DNA of 43,409 bases, taken from the NCBI GenBank assembly GCA_025057155.1, contig JANWYD010000026.1:1-43409 (forward strand), written 5' to 3'. The position numbers were made by a program, and so were the translations under genes. The notes below the pieces were generated by a model, which ran no database searches, had not been told where the DNA came from, and saw only the letters and a list, made by a program, of their open reading frames with translations. This DNA comes from Chloroflexaceae bacterium. Lineage in GTDB: Bacteria; Chloroflexota; Chloroflexia; Chloroflexales; Chloroflexaceae. Positions 8,263-15,156 of the stretch are shown piece after piece; within the stretch, counting starts at the first letter, position 1; every line of letters begins with the position of its first letter.

Positions 8263-8433
8263 ATGTACGAGAAGACCATCATCTACGACCCGGAGACTCG
8301 CGATTTCGCCATGTACCTCGATGGCGAACTGGTCGGCTTTGCGCGCACCTATCAGGAAGCCGAGGCAACCCTGGACGAGCTTGTCAGCGAACTGCTCCAC
8401 GAGCGCGCGCGCGTCTACCGGGACGCCGCCTGA
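8263..8433 (+). CDS. Small conserved-looking acidic protein, unknown function
   Basis: 56 residues beginning MYEKTIIYDPETRDFAMYLD and continuing GELVGFARTYQEAEATLDEL before a basic end. It has its own promoter (8174-8201) and a purine-rich GGTGGCGGAG before the ATG. Strand periodicity (TIIYD, DFAMYLDGELVGFAR) followed by a helix (YQEAEATLDELVSELLHERA) suggests a small beta-beta-alpha fold. I recall similar short proteins from Chloroflexia genomes, but no function is known to me. Confidence 0.7.
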   Translation: MYEKTIIYDPETRDFAMYLDGELVGFARTYQEAEATLDELVSELLHERARVYRDAA

Positions 8434-8474
8434 GCGCCCGGGCGAGTAGCATCACGCCCCGCGGGCCGGGGCGC

Positions 8475-8493
8475 GGAGAAACCGGGTTTCCCC
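8475..8493. repeat. GGAAACCAGGTTTCC-type palindrome, copy 1
   Basis: GGAGAAACCGGGTTTCCCC, a variant of a short palindrome found at six gene boundaries (others at 10823, 12936, 28674, 32260, 38338). The surrounding 8434-8727 region holds no other gene; an extended -10 TGGTATAAT lies at 8534-8542. Confidence 0.55.
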
Positions 8494-8533
8494 GCCTGTC
8501 AGGGGCGATATCGTCCGCAACGGTTGCCGGCGC

Positions 8534-8542
8534 TGGTATAAT
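8534..8542 (+). promoter_or_regulatory. Extended -10 promoter element
   Basis: TGGTATAAT without a recognisable -35. It faces the small gene at 8728 and leaves a leader of about 180 nt. Confidence 0.4.
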
Positions 8543-8727
8543 CACAGACGCATGGAGCCGACGCCGCCGTAGCGCAACCCTCCCCGTCGGGCACGGGGGC
8601 CGGGAACGCTACGCCCTGCCACAAAAGCAATCGGATAACCTGGTTATCCGGAGAAGCTCTCAATGGCCGGGGGTCCGTTCCCAAACGGCGGCGCAAGCAG
8701 CCTTCTGCCAGTGTGAGGAACCACGTT

Positions 8728-8964
8728 ATGGCCGAGCAATCCTGGTGGCGTCGCCTGGTTGCGGCAATCGATCGAGAGTACGAACGGCGCATTCGGGCGG
8801 CGAGCCTGGTCACCGAGTACGGCGCGCCCCACCACGCTGAGCACGAGGAAGCGCACGAGGAAGAAGGCGAAGTGGCCGAGATTGTGAACGTGCCGCGGGG
8901 TACGGCCATCGGGCGCGAGCGCCGGGCCGCATCGCACGGGTCGGGTTCGGAGCGCGAAGATTGA
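8728..8964 (+). CDS. Small charged protein, unknown function
   Basis: 78 residues from the ATG at 8728, which has TGAGGAA 7 nt upstream; a GTG at 8713 is a less likely start. The N-terminus MAEQSWWRRLVAAIDREYER is a basic amphipathic helix. The middle (residues about 29-50) is rich in His and Glu (HHAEHEEAHEEEGEVAEI) and could bind metal, and the C-terminal end is basic and Ser-rich. No family recognised. Confidence 0.55.
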   Translation: MAEQSWWRRLVAAIDREYERRIRAASLVTEYGAPHHAEHEEAHEEEGEVAEIVNVPRGTAIGRERRAASHGSGSERED

Positions 8965-9040
8965 GGCATGGCCGTACTCGAGCGGAACTGGCATTAATTG
9001 TCCCGGCGGGGGTGATCGGAATGCAGGCCCGGAGCACGGG

Positions 9041-9535
9041 TCATCTGCGCTCGTCATTCGCGGCGAGGCGCGCGGCCGCCAGTTCGACCAGTTCAGGAAG
9101 GATCAGCCCCGGCAGCACCAGCCCGCCCACCCGCACACGCTGGCGCCGGATGGCGGGATCGGCGACCATGGTTCGGGTTTGCTCGCTGTTGAGCCAGGCC
9201 AGCAGCTCGCCGAAACTCGCTCCGAGCGACTGCTCCAGGCCGATAAGGATTGAACGGGCCAATCCCTGCCGCTCCGAGCCTTCCTCAGGCGCCAGGGCTG
9301 CGGGCGGCAAGGCCACGATCGTCGGCGTCGCCAGATCCAGTTGCACCAGAACGCGGATAAAATCCTCGCCCGGACGCGGCCCGCTCGCATCGAAGCCGAC
9401 CACGCTGCCCGCTTCCGCTCCGGCAGCCTCGCGCTCCGCCGGGTCAACGATTGCCACCCGCGCGCCAATGTCGAACCCCAATCCTTCGTACCATACGATG
9501 CCTGGACCATCGTCATCGCCTCGGCTCAGGGACAT
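9041..9535 (-). CDS. Hypothetical protein
   Basis: 164 residues; ATG at 9535 preceded by AGGAGGAA. Acidic and Ala/Gly/Leu-rich, no signal peptide and no clear membrane segment. Segments such as DFIRVLVQLDLATPTIVALP look like a beta-alpha unit, and the end (LVLPGLILPELVELAAARLA) is helical. I do not recognise the family. A TATAAT on the minus strand at 9644-9649 may be its -10, with a poor -35. Confidence 0.6.
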   Translation of the reverse strand: MSLSRGDDDGPGIVWYEGLGFDIGARVAIVDPAEREAAGAEAGSVVGFDASGPRPGEDFIRVLVQLDLATPTIVALPPAALAPEEGSERQGLARSILIGLEQSLGASFGELLAWLNSEQTRTMVADPAIRRQRVRVGGLVLPGLILPELVELAAARLAANDERR

Positions 9536-9863
9536 GGCTTCCTCCTGAAGTGAACATTGCTCGATGAGAGACTCGGGGAGGGCGGCGCGCTCCCGGAAAA
9601 ACCTCGTTTTGTCCCGTCATTGCGCAGCGCAGTCGCGCTGTTAATTATACTGATGTTACACGAAAGCAAGAAGGTTCCGAGCAGGTTGCGGGTTGATGCA
9701 ACACCGTTTGGGGCGCATTCCAGACTCAGGCTTTGTATGCTGATCAGGGCGGCTACGTCGCCCTGATCAGCATACGACACCTTGTCGGACAACGCGGCTG
9801 CCTCAGGCCCTGAGGGACCCGAAGATGCCGCATCTGTCGCTGACCGCCGGTTGGAGCAGGGGG
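9536..9863. other. Intergenic region with possible minus-strand promoter and a long palindrome
   Basis: No gene seen. It contains a minus-strand TATAAT (9644-9649), a CAGCGC/GCGCTG hairpin right beside it, and the 17-bp palindrome described separately at 9735-9775. Confidence 0.5.
9735..9775. terminator. Perfect 17-bp inverted repeat, possible terminator
   Basis: Arms GTATGCTGATCAGGGCG (9735-9751) and its exact complement (9759-9775) enclose a 7-nt loop. It lies about 90 nt past the stop of the minus-strand methyltransferase gene. Neither strand has a T-tract after it, so Rho-independent termination in the classical sense is doubtful. The centre on the minus strand, GACGTAGCCG, recurs in the palindromic CRISPR spacer at 41795-41833. 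Confidence 0.5.
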
Positions 9864-10586
9864 CTAACCTCGCCCCGTGGCAACCAGGAGCACCGGCAAC
9901 GGCTCCGGCTCTGGCTCCTCCTCGGCAATGGCCGCGCAGGCAGTGCGCTCCGCAGGGTCGAGGCCAGGCAGAAGCGGAGCCAGCGCCGGCCATGCGAGCA
10001 GGGGCAGCATCGCCGCCAGCGGATCAAGGCCCGGCGGTTCGAGGAGATAGGCTCGCAGGCGCACCTCGCGCAGCCCCGCCCGGCTGAGCGCGGCGTGCAG
10101 GTCGCCGCCGAGGTCATCGGCGGGCGGGAGCGACAGATCGGGCGGCAGGCGCCGCGGGGCCAACGGCCAGCGACGGGGCCGCACCCACTGCCGGGTGGCG
10201 CTGGCTACCACCAGCACGCCGCCGGGTCGCAGCACGCGCCGGGCCTCGGCCAGGGCGCTGTCGGGATCGGCGAACAGCCCCAGGGCCGTCACGCACCACA
10301 GGAGATCGACCGTCGCAGCGCGCAGGGGGAGGTAATGCGCGTCGGCCCGCACCAGACGCGCCGCGGGCGCCGTTGTTTGGGCGGCGGCCAGCGCGTCTGC
10401 GTCATGATCAATCCCTATAATCACAGCGCCAGGGCGGCTCCGGGCGGCCAGCCAGACCGTGGTGGCCCCGGATCCGCAGGCCAGGTCCAGAGCCGTGCCT
10501 GCCCCCAGGGGGCTGACCGCCTCCAGAGCAGCCCGCAGCAGGGCCGTATGTGGTTCACGCAGGGCTTCGAAATCGCAGGGGGCCAT
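9864..10586 (-). CDS. Class I SAM-dependent methyltransferase
   Basis: 240 residues. Motif I LDLACGSGATTVWLAA, the acidic motif II end IIGIDHDADAL, the ADAHYLPLRAATVD segment and the RRVLRPGGVLVVAS post-motif are the pattern of type-11 (UbiE/BioC-like) methyltransferases. Substrate not evident; the C-terminal half is Pro/Leu-rich and not diagnostic. No good Shine-Dalgarno precedes the ATG. A strong palindrome at 9735-9775 lies downstream. Confidence 0.85.
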   Translation of the reverse strand: MAPCDFEALREPHTALLRAALEAVSPLGAGTALDLACGSGATTVWLAARSRPGAVIIGIDHDADALAAAQTTAPAARLVRADAHYLPLRAATVDLLWCVTALGLFADPDSALAEARRVLRPGGVLVVASATRQWVRPRRWPLAPRRLPPDLSLPPADDLGGDLHAALSRAGLREVRLRAYLLEPPGLDPLAAMLPLLAWPALAPLLPGLDPAERTACAAIAEEEPEPEPLPVLLVATGRG

Positions 10587-10609
10587 GGCGGGTGACAGGT
10601 GTTATATCA

Positions 10610-10640
10610 TTTTGGATTGTGGATTTCGGATTTTAGATTG
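10610..10640. repeat. GGATTTT-type short repeat
   Basis: TTTTGGATTGTGGATTTCGG continuing to a TTTTAGATTG end, just upstream of the methyltransferase gene. Same family as at 1255, 23116, 32340, 33858 and 38141. Confidence 0.6.
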
Positions 10641-10751
10641 CTATACAGGGCATCTGAATGCGACCTGGTGACGATGCGCATGCACTCTATTCACCCGGAA
10701 TTGGTATAACCTGGTTGACGCGCCAGCGCGTCGTGGGTATGCTACCTGTGG

Positions 10752-10772
10752 GCGCAACCCGGAGGGTTGCGC
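10752..10772. repeat. Short GC hairpin element
   Basis: GCGCAACCC/GGGTTGCGC, 9-bp perfect stem with a 3-nt loop, followed by TAC. A relative is at 11853-11873. An extended -10-like TGGTATAAC lies nearby at 10702-10710. Confidence 0.5.
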
Positions 10773-10822
10773 TACAATTCTGTTCTCGGACGGCAATGCT
10801 GTTCCCGGACGGGCAGGGGCGT

Positions 10823-10841
10823 GGGAAAACCAGGTTTCCCC
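10823..10841. repeat. GGAAACCAGGTTTCC-type palindrome, copy 2
   Basis: GGGAAAACCAGGTTTCCCC, the most symmetrical copy of the family, about 30 nt before the start of the next gene. Confidence 0.6.
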
Positions 10842-10869
10842 GTCTTTACATCAGTGCGGAGCGCAACCT

Positions 10870-11808
10870 ATGCTGCCACCAATCGCCCTGCAGCGCCTGC
10901 GGGCCTACGAAGGGCCGCATATCTACGGCCCCTGGACGGGTGTGCTGCTGCGGGTGCGCTGTGATAGCGATCGCTCGCTGCGGCTGCGCGCGGCAATCAA
11001 GGACGGGGCGCAGTTCATCGGTCTGGTGATTGCCTATCTCGAGGTCACAGCGCGCGCCGATGGGCCGGGCTACGCGCTTACCGCCACGTTCACCACCGAC
11101 GCGCCACGGCTGGGGGCCGATCTTTGCGCCTACGTGGTGGAGGGCATTAGCGCCGAGGCGTGCGGCGATGAGACCTGGGATCGTGACGGGCCGCTCTTCG
11201 CCCTTCAGGCCCGGCGGCGCGCCGAGGGACTGCCGGTGGCGGCCCTGCAACTCATCGCCGAGGCCCGGCGCCGCAACCTGCCCTGCTTCACGCGGGCCGA
11301 CGGGCGGGTGCAGATTGGCTATGGCGCGCGGGGCTGGAGCTTCGACCCTGAGCCGCTCCGCGCACGGGGCGCGCAGGCGCCCCAACCGCCCTGGGAGCGC
11401 CTCGGACGCATCCCTATTATCGCTGTGACCGGCGGGGCGCTGCGGAGCGTCGCGGTTGAGCGCATGGCTGCGGAACTCGCGGGCCTCGGAGCGCAACCCG
11501 CCGTGATTGACCAGGCCGGCTTTACGGCCATCCGTGAACTGCTCGCCGATCCACGCACCGAGGCGCTGGTGGCCGGTCTCGATACTGGCGACATCCTGCG
11601 GCGCGGGGTGGCCTTCGACGCCTGCGACCTGGCGGTGATCAGCGACCGGGGCGATGAGGCGCCGCCTGATGCCGATGATGACGACGAGTGGCTCCGCGCC
11701 CTCGGCGTGCCGATGCTACTCGCCGCCCAGCCTGCGCGCATCAACCTGGGCGACCCGCATCTGCTGCCCCTGGTGCCGTATGCACCGTATGGGGTGCTGG
11801 GGTTGTAG
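10870..11808 (+). CDS. Degenerate cyanophycin-synthetase/Mur-ligase-like protein
   Basis: 312 residues. Recognised by several landmarks of cyanophycin synthetase (CphA) and its relatives in order: RAYEGPHIYGPWTGVLL at the N-terminus (RALRGPN in CphA), a helical AARRRGIP-like segment (AEARRRNLPCFTRADG), the VQIGYGARG strand (LVQLGYG in CphA), IPIIAVTGGALRSVAVERMA at about residue 181, and GVAFDACDLAVISDRGDE (GLGFDRCDVAVVTNI). In active Mur-type ligases the glycine-rich loop reads VTGTNGKTT; here it is VTGGALRSV, with neither the lysine nor the threonine. The ATP-grasp half of CphA is absent. The protein is probably not an ATP-dependent ligase; a binding or regulatory role is possible. Function unknown. 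Confidence 0.6.
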   Translation: MLPPIALQRLRAYEGPHIYGPWTGVLLRVRCDSDRSLRLRAAIKDGAQFIGLVIAYLEVTARADGPGYALTATFTTDAPRLGADLCAYVVEGISAEACGDETWDRDGPLFALQARRRAEGLPVAALQLIAEARRRNLPCFTRADGRVQIGYGARGWSFDPEPLRARGAQAPQPPWERLGRIPIIAVTGGALRSVAVERMAAELAGLGAQPAVIDQAGFTAIRELLADPRTEALVAGLDTGDILRRGVAFDACDLAVISDRGDEAPPDADDDDEWLRALGVPMLLAAQPARINLGDPHLLPLVPYAPYGVLGL

Positions 11809-11812
11809 AATC

Positions 11813-11877
11813 CCCGGACAGGCGGGCAACCTTCAAGGCGCCCTTCCCTGGCGGGCAACCTTGAAGGTTGCCCTACC
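11813..11877. terminator. Palindromic region between convergent genes
   Basis: Between the stops of the CphA-like gene and korB. It contains a perfect 10-bp palindrome GGGCAACCTT/AAGGTTGCCC (11853-11873) and a second, partly complementary copy of the same sequence at 11824-11843. The location suits bidirectional transcription termination, though there is no long T-tract. Confidence 0.55.
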
Positions 11878-12909
11878 TTACCGAAATTCGTCATTCACTC
11901 CCGCCAGTGCTTCTGGCGGGGGACGCAACACATCGGCGGGCAGTTCGGCCAGGGGCGTCGGCCCGAGGCCCAGGCTCTCGGCCAGGGTGGGCCGGTCTTC
12001 GCTCAGGTAGATCAGGCCGGTGATGAACTCGCCCGCAGCCCGCGCCCGCTCCAGCAGCATCAGAGCCGCCAGGCGGTCAGAGGGGTCGTGATCGGCGGCC
12101 AGGCGACGCAGGCGGATGACCGGGCCGTCGTGGAGCCGCACGTCGCGCACCTCCCCCGGCGCAAACTCCTCGACCATTTCCTCGTAGCGCGGGATGAAGG
12201 TCACGTCGTGCAGCGGCTCTTCGTGGGCTTTGCCATAGGCGTAGCTCTTGGTCGAGTCATCGTGGTTGTTGAAGGTGACGCAGGGGCTGATCACGTCAAT
12301 TACCGCCGTGCCATGGAAGGCGAAGGCGGCCTTGATCAGCTCACGCACCTGCTTCGCGTCGCCAGCGAACGAGCGGGCCACGAAGCCGCAGCCGGCGATC
12401 AGGGCCTCGGCGCACAGGTCAATCGGCGGCAGCAGGTTCACCCCGGCGTGCTTCAGCCTGGCCCCCTCGTCGGCGGTGGCCGAGAACTGCCCCTTGGTCA
12501 GGCCGTAGACCCCGTTGTTCTCGATGATATAAACCATCGGCACATTGCGCCGCAGCAGGTGCTTGAAGCCGCCCAGCCCGATGCTGCCGGTGTCGCCGTC
12601 GCCGCTCACGGCGAGGGGGATCAGGGTGTGGTTGGCCACGTGCGCGCCGGTGGTCACCGCTGGCATGCGTCCGTGCAGCGAGTTGAAGCCGTGCGAGCGC
12701 CCCAGGAAGTAGGCCGCTGACTTGCTCGAGCAGCCAATGCCGCTCATGCGGATTACCCGATGGGGCGGCAGCGACAACTCAAAGGCCGCGGCGATGATCT
12801 GGCTGGAGACCGAGTCGTGACCGCAGCCGGCGCACAGCGTCGAAGGCGCGCCGCGATAATCCGCTTTGGTTAGACCAAGAGCGTTGACAGGCTGGCGTGC
12901 GGTGGTCAT
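11878..12909 (-). CDS. korB: 2-oxoacid:ferredoxin oxidoreductase, beta subunit
   Basis: 343 residues from the ATG at 12909 (AGGAG 9 nt upstream); the frame continues upstream without a start that looks native. CAGCGH at 26-31 and the thiamine diphosphate motif GDGD (103-106) to ENN (130-132), with GVYGLTKGQFSAT following, are the signature of KorB/PorB-like subunits, and the two-subunit architecture favours 2-oxoglutarate:ferredoxin oxidoreductase. With korA it would oxidise 2-oxoglutarate to succinyl-CoA, reducing ferredoxin, or run in reverse for CO2 fixation. Its partner lies 2.2 kb upstream, beyond a protein kinase gene, which is unusual. Confidence 0.9.
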   Translation of the reverse strand: MTTARQPVNALGLTKADYRGAPSTLCAGCGHDSVSSQIIAAAFELSLPPHRVIRMSGIGCSSKSAAYFLGRSHGFNSLHGRMPAVTTGAHVANHTLIPLAVSGDGDTGSIGLGGFKHLLRRNVPMVYIIENNGVYGLTKGQFSATADEGARLKHAGVNLLPPIDLCAEALIAGCGFVARSFAGDAKQVRELIKAAFAFHGTAVIDVISPCVTFNNHDDSTKSYAYGKAHEEPLHDVTFIPRYEEMVEEFAPGEVRDVRLHDGPVIRLRRLAADHDPSDRLAALMLLERARAAGEFITGLIYLSEDRPTLAESLGLGPTPLAELPADVLRPPPEALAGVNDEFR

Positions 12910-12935
12910 AGCTAGTGCTCCTGTTGGAGAAAGGA

Positions 12936-12954
12936 GGGGAAACCAGGTTGCTCC
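12936..12954. repeat. GGAAACCAGGTTTCC-type palindrome, copy 3
   Basis: GGGGAAACCAGGTTGCTCC, about 30 nt upstream of the korB start. Confidence 0.5.
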
Positions 12955-13044
12955 GCGCCCCTGCCTGGCGGGAGAGTTGCGCCTTTCCGGGTGGGGGCGC
13001 AAAATCGTTCGCTCAGAGCCGGTGAAGCCGGGTCTCCTCTCGAA

Positions 13045-13173
13045 TGTAGGGTTTTCTGGCAATACCTTGCATTGCATTCCCCATCCGGGGCATTGGCGCG
13101 CCCGGTCCCCCGCGCTCGCGCGCGGGCAAGAGCAAGTGGGTTGGGGGTGAGGGTCGTATGCGCATTCAGATGT
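13045..13173. repeat. Interspersed repeat, copy A
   Basis: Begins TGTAGGGTTTTCTGGC, passes through CCATCCGGGGCATTGG and GGGGGTGAGGGTCGTA, and ends CGCATTCAGATG. A diverged second copy is at 17032-17157 in the same orientation. The kinase stop codon (13166-13168) lies inside this copy, so the last codons of the kinase may derive from the repeat. Confidence 0.65.
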
Positions 13174-14974
13174 CGAGGTTGGGCGACGTCGGCGAAGGCG
13201 GCGGCGGCGGCGCCGCGCTCGGCGTCGGCATGGGCGGCGCCATGGGCGGCGGCGCCGCAGTCGTCGTCGGCATGGGCGGCGGCGCTGCTGTCGTCGTCGG
13301 CATGGGCGGCGCCATGGGCGGCGGCGCCGCAGTCGTCGTCGGCATGGGCGGCGGCGCCGCGGTCGGTGTCGGCCCGGACGGGGCCTGGAAAGGCGACCAC
13401 GCGCTCACCGGGACCGATACGACCACAGGAGACACTCCTTCCACCTCAGCGATATTGGTGATAATCGTACCCGGCGAGACGGTTTCGCGCACCTGCACAT
13501 CAATCCGCAGGTTGGCCGGAAAGATGTCGCTGACGGTCAACACGCACGTGATCACCTGGTAGCCGCTGCACGTGCCCGATTCCGTGCCAACATTCAACAC
13601 CTCTAGATCAGGACTGATCCGACTCACCAGGGTCACCTCACGGGCGGGGTAATCCCAGACCATGACGCTGATATAGTAACTGAAATTCATACCCGGCGCC
13701 GCTTCTGAAACCGATGCCATACTCACGAGGCGCGGCATCGATTCGCCGGGAGCAACGGTCGGCGTAGGCGTGGGATATAGCCAGGTGTCTGACCGTTCGG
13801 CGCCGGATGGCCAGGGACCCGCGGCGGCCGGCGTGTACGTCGGGTATGGGATTGGCGCCTGGTGCGGAACCGATGCCTGTGGGCGAGCCAGGCTGGTGAA
13901 CCAGAAGAAGAACACCCCGGCAACGACAGCTATAGCCATGAACAGCCATATCCAGCTCGGAATACGTTCACGAGCGGCGCGCTCGCCGGCCGGCGCGGGG
14001 GGATCGAAGCTGGTCGTGGGGCGTTCAAAGGTTGGCGACGCCGGTTCAAAGGTCGTCGCGGGGCGGGGAACGGTCGGCGTGGTCAGGGTGAAGGTCGGGG
14101 CGGGAGGCGGAGTGGACGCAACCGGTTCCGCCGGCGGGCGCAGTTGGAGCGTCGGCGGGGATTGCCCTGCCGCCAGGGCCGTCAGGTCCGCGGCCAGCTC
14201 CCCCGCCGACCGGTAGCGCGCGCGGGGATCCTTCGCCAGCGCCCGCTCAATCACTATCCGGGTCGCGGCGGGCAACCAGGGCCGGTGCGCCCGCACGTCG
14301 GGGATTGGCTCGGTCACGTGGGCCACCAGCGTGCCGAGGGGCGTATCGGTCTGGTACGGTGGCCGCCCGGTGAGCATTTCAAAGAGCATGACCCCCAGGG
14401 CGTACACGTCCACCAGCGGCGACAGGCCGCCGGGCCGGGACAATTCGGGGGCCATGTAGTCAGGCGTGCCGATCACCGCGCTGCGGGTCAATACGGTCGA
14501 AGCCTGCATCATCCAGACCACGCCAAAATCAGCCAGGTAGGGCTGGCCGGTCTGGTCGAAGAGCACATTGTCGGGCTTGACATCGCGGTGGATTAGCCCG
14601 GCGGCGTGGGCGGCGTCAAGGGCCGGGGCCAGCTCGGCGATGATCCGCGCCGCCTGGGCCAGGGGCAGGGGGCCGCGGCGCAGGCGGTCCGCCAGGGAGC
14701 CGCCGGTCATCAGGCGCATGACCATGTACGGCTGGCCCTCGTGTTCGCCGGAGTCATAGAGGGGCACAATCGCTGGATGCTCGAGTGCTGCCACGGCCTC
14801 GACCTCGCGGCGGAAGCGGGCGCGGAAGGCGGGGTCGTGCAGTAGTTCGCGGGGCAGTACCTTCACTGCCACTTCGCGCTCGGCCTCCGGATCGAAGGCC
14901 CGGTAGACAACGGCCATGCCGCCGCGGCCCAGTTCGCTCCGGATCTGGTAACGCCCGATGGTTCGCGGGAGCAT
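13166..14974 (-). CDS. Transmembrane Ser/Thr protein kinase with DUF11-like outer domain
   Basis: 602 residues from ATG at 14974 (AAGGA upstream). Kinase domain about 9-270: glycine loop LGRGGMAVVY, lysine in VAVK (38), HRDVKPDN (129-136), DFG (149-151), APE (175-177), all intact. A Pro/Thr-rich linker leads to a single membrane helix near residues 338-360 (WLFMAIAVVAGVFFFWF). Outside the cell there is another PTPTP linker, then a roughly 110-residue beta-rich domain resembling DUF11 (PGMNFSYYISVMVWDYPARE, ANLRIDVQVRETVSPGT). The C-terminus is a run of tandem PMPTTTAAPPP and PMAPPMPTTTAAPPP units. PknB-type architecture, but without PASTA domains. It sits between the korA and korB genes on the same strand; a target is not evident. 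Confidence 0.9.
   Translation of the reverse strand: MLPRTIGRYQIRSELGRGGMAVVYRAFDPEAEREVAVKVLPRELLHDPAFRARFRREVEAVAALEHPAIVPLYDSGEHEGQPYMVMRLMTGGSLADRLRRGPLPLAQAARIIAELAPALDAAHAAGLIHRDVKPDNVLFDQTGQPYLADFGVVWMMQASTVLTRSAVIGTPDYMAPELSRPGGLSPLVDVYALGVMLFEMLTGRPPYQTDTPLGTLVAHVTEPIPDVRAHRPWLPAATRIVIERALAKDPRARYRSAGELAADLTALAAGQSPPTLQLRPPAEPVASTPPPAPTFTLTTPTVPRPATTFEPASPTFERPTTSFDPPAPAGERAARERIPSWIWLFMAIAVVAGVFFFWFTSLARPQASVPHQAPIPYPTYTPAAAGPWPSGAERSDTWLYPTPTPTVAPGESMPRLVSMASVSEAAPGMNFSYYISVMVWDYPAREVTLVSRISPDLEVLNVGTESGTCSGYQVITCVLTVSDIFPANLRIDVQVRETVSPGTIITNIAEVEGVSPVVVSVPVSAWSPFQAPSGPTPTAAPPPMPTTTAAPPPMAPPMPTTTAAPPPMPTTTAAPPPMAPPMPTPSAAPPPPPSPTSPNLDI
13213..13365 (-). repeat. In-gene tandem repeat coding a Pro/Thr/Ala-rich tail
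   Basis: Units of about 30 and 45 bp alternate, built on GGCATGGGCGGCGGCG and GTCGTCGTC (plus strand). They encode repeats of PMPTTTAAPPP with PMAPP inserts at the C-terminus of the kinase. The two longer blocks are almost identical, so copy number is likely to vary by slippage. Confidence 0.75.
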
Positions 14975-15156
14975 CAAGTTGGTCCTTCGCGATTGGTGCT
15001 AAAGCCAGGTTTGCCCTGTCGAACACCCCCCCTCGATGTCCTTCCACGTCAACTGCGCAATTTCATCCCACGACGGCGAGCCTGGTTCGAGTTTCGCCCG
15101 TTTGATGCGCCCCGGTTTCCGCTTGAGGATCTCACTGACTGTTGTTTCCAGATCCA

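Noticed and set aside
13158-13562. Glycine/methionine-rich plus-strand frame (GVGMGGAMGGGAAVVVGMGG).
   Set aside because: It is the complement of the kinase's Pro/Thr/Ala repeat tail, not an elastin- or silk-like protein.
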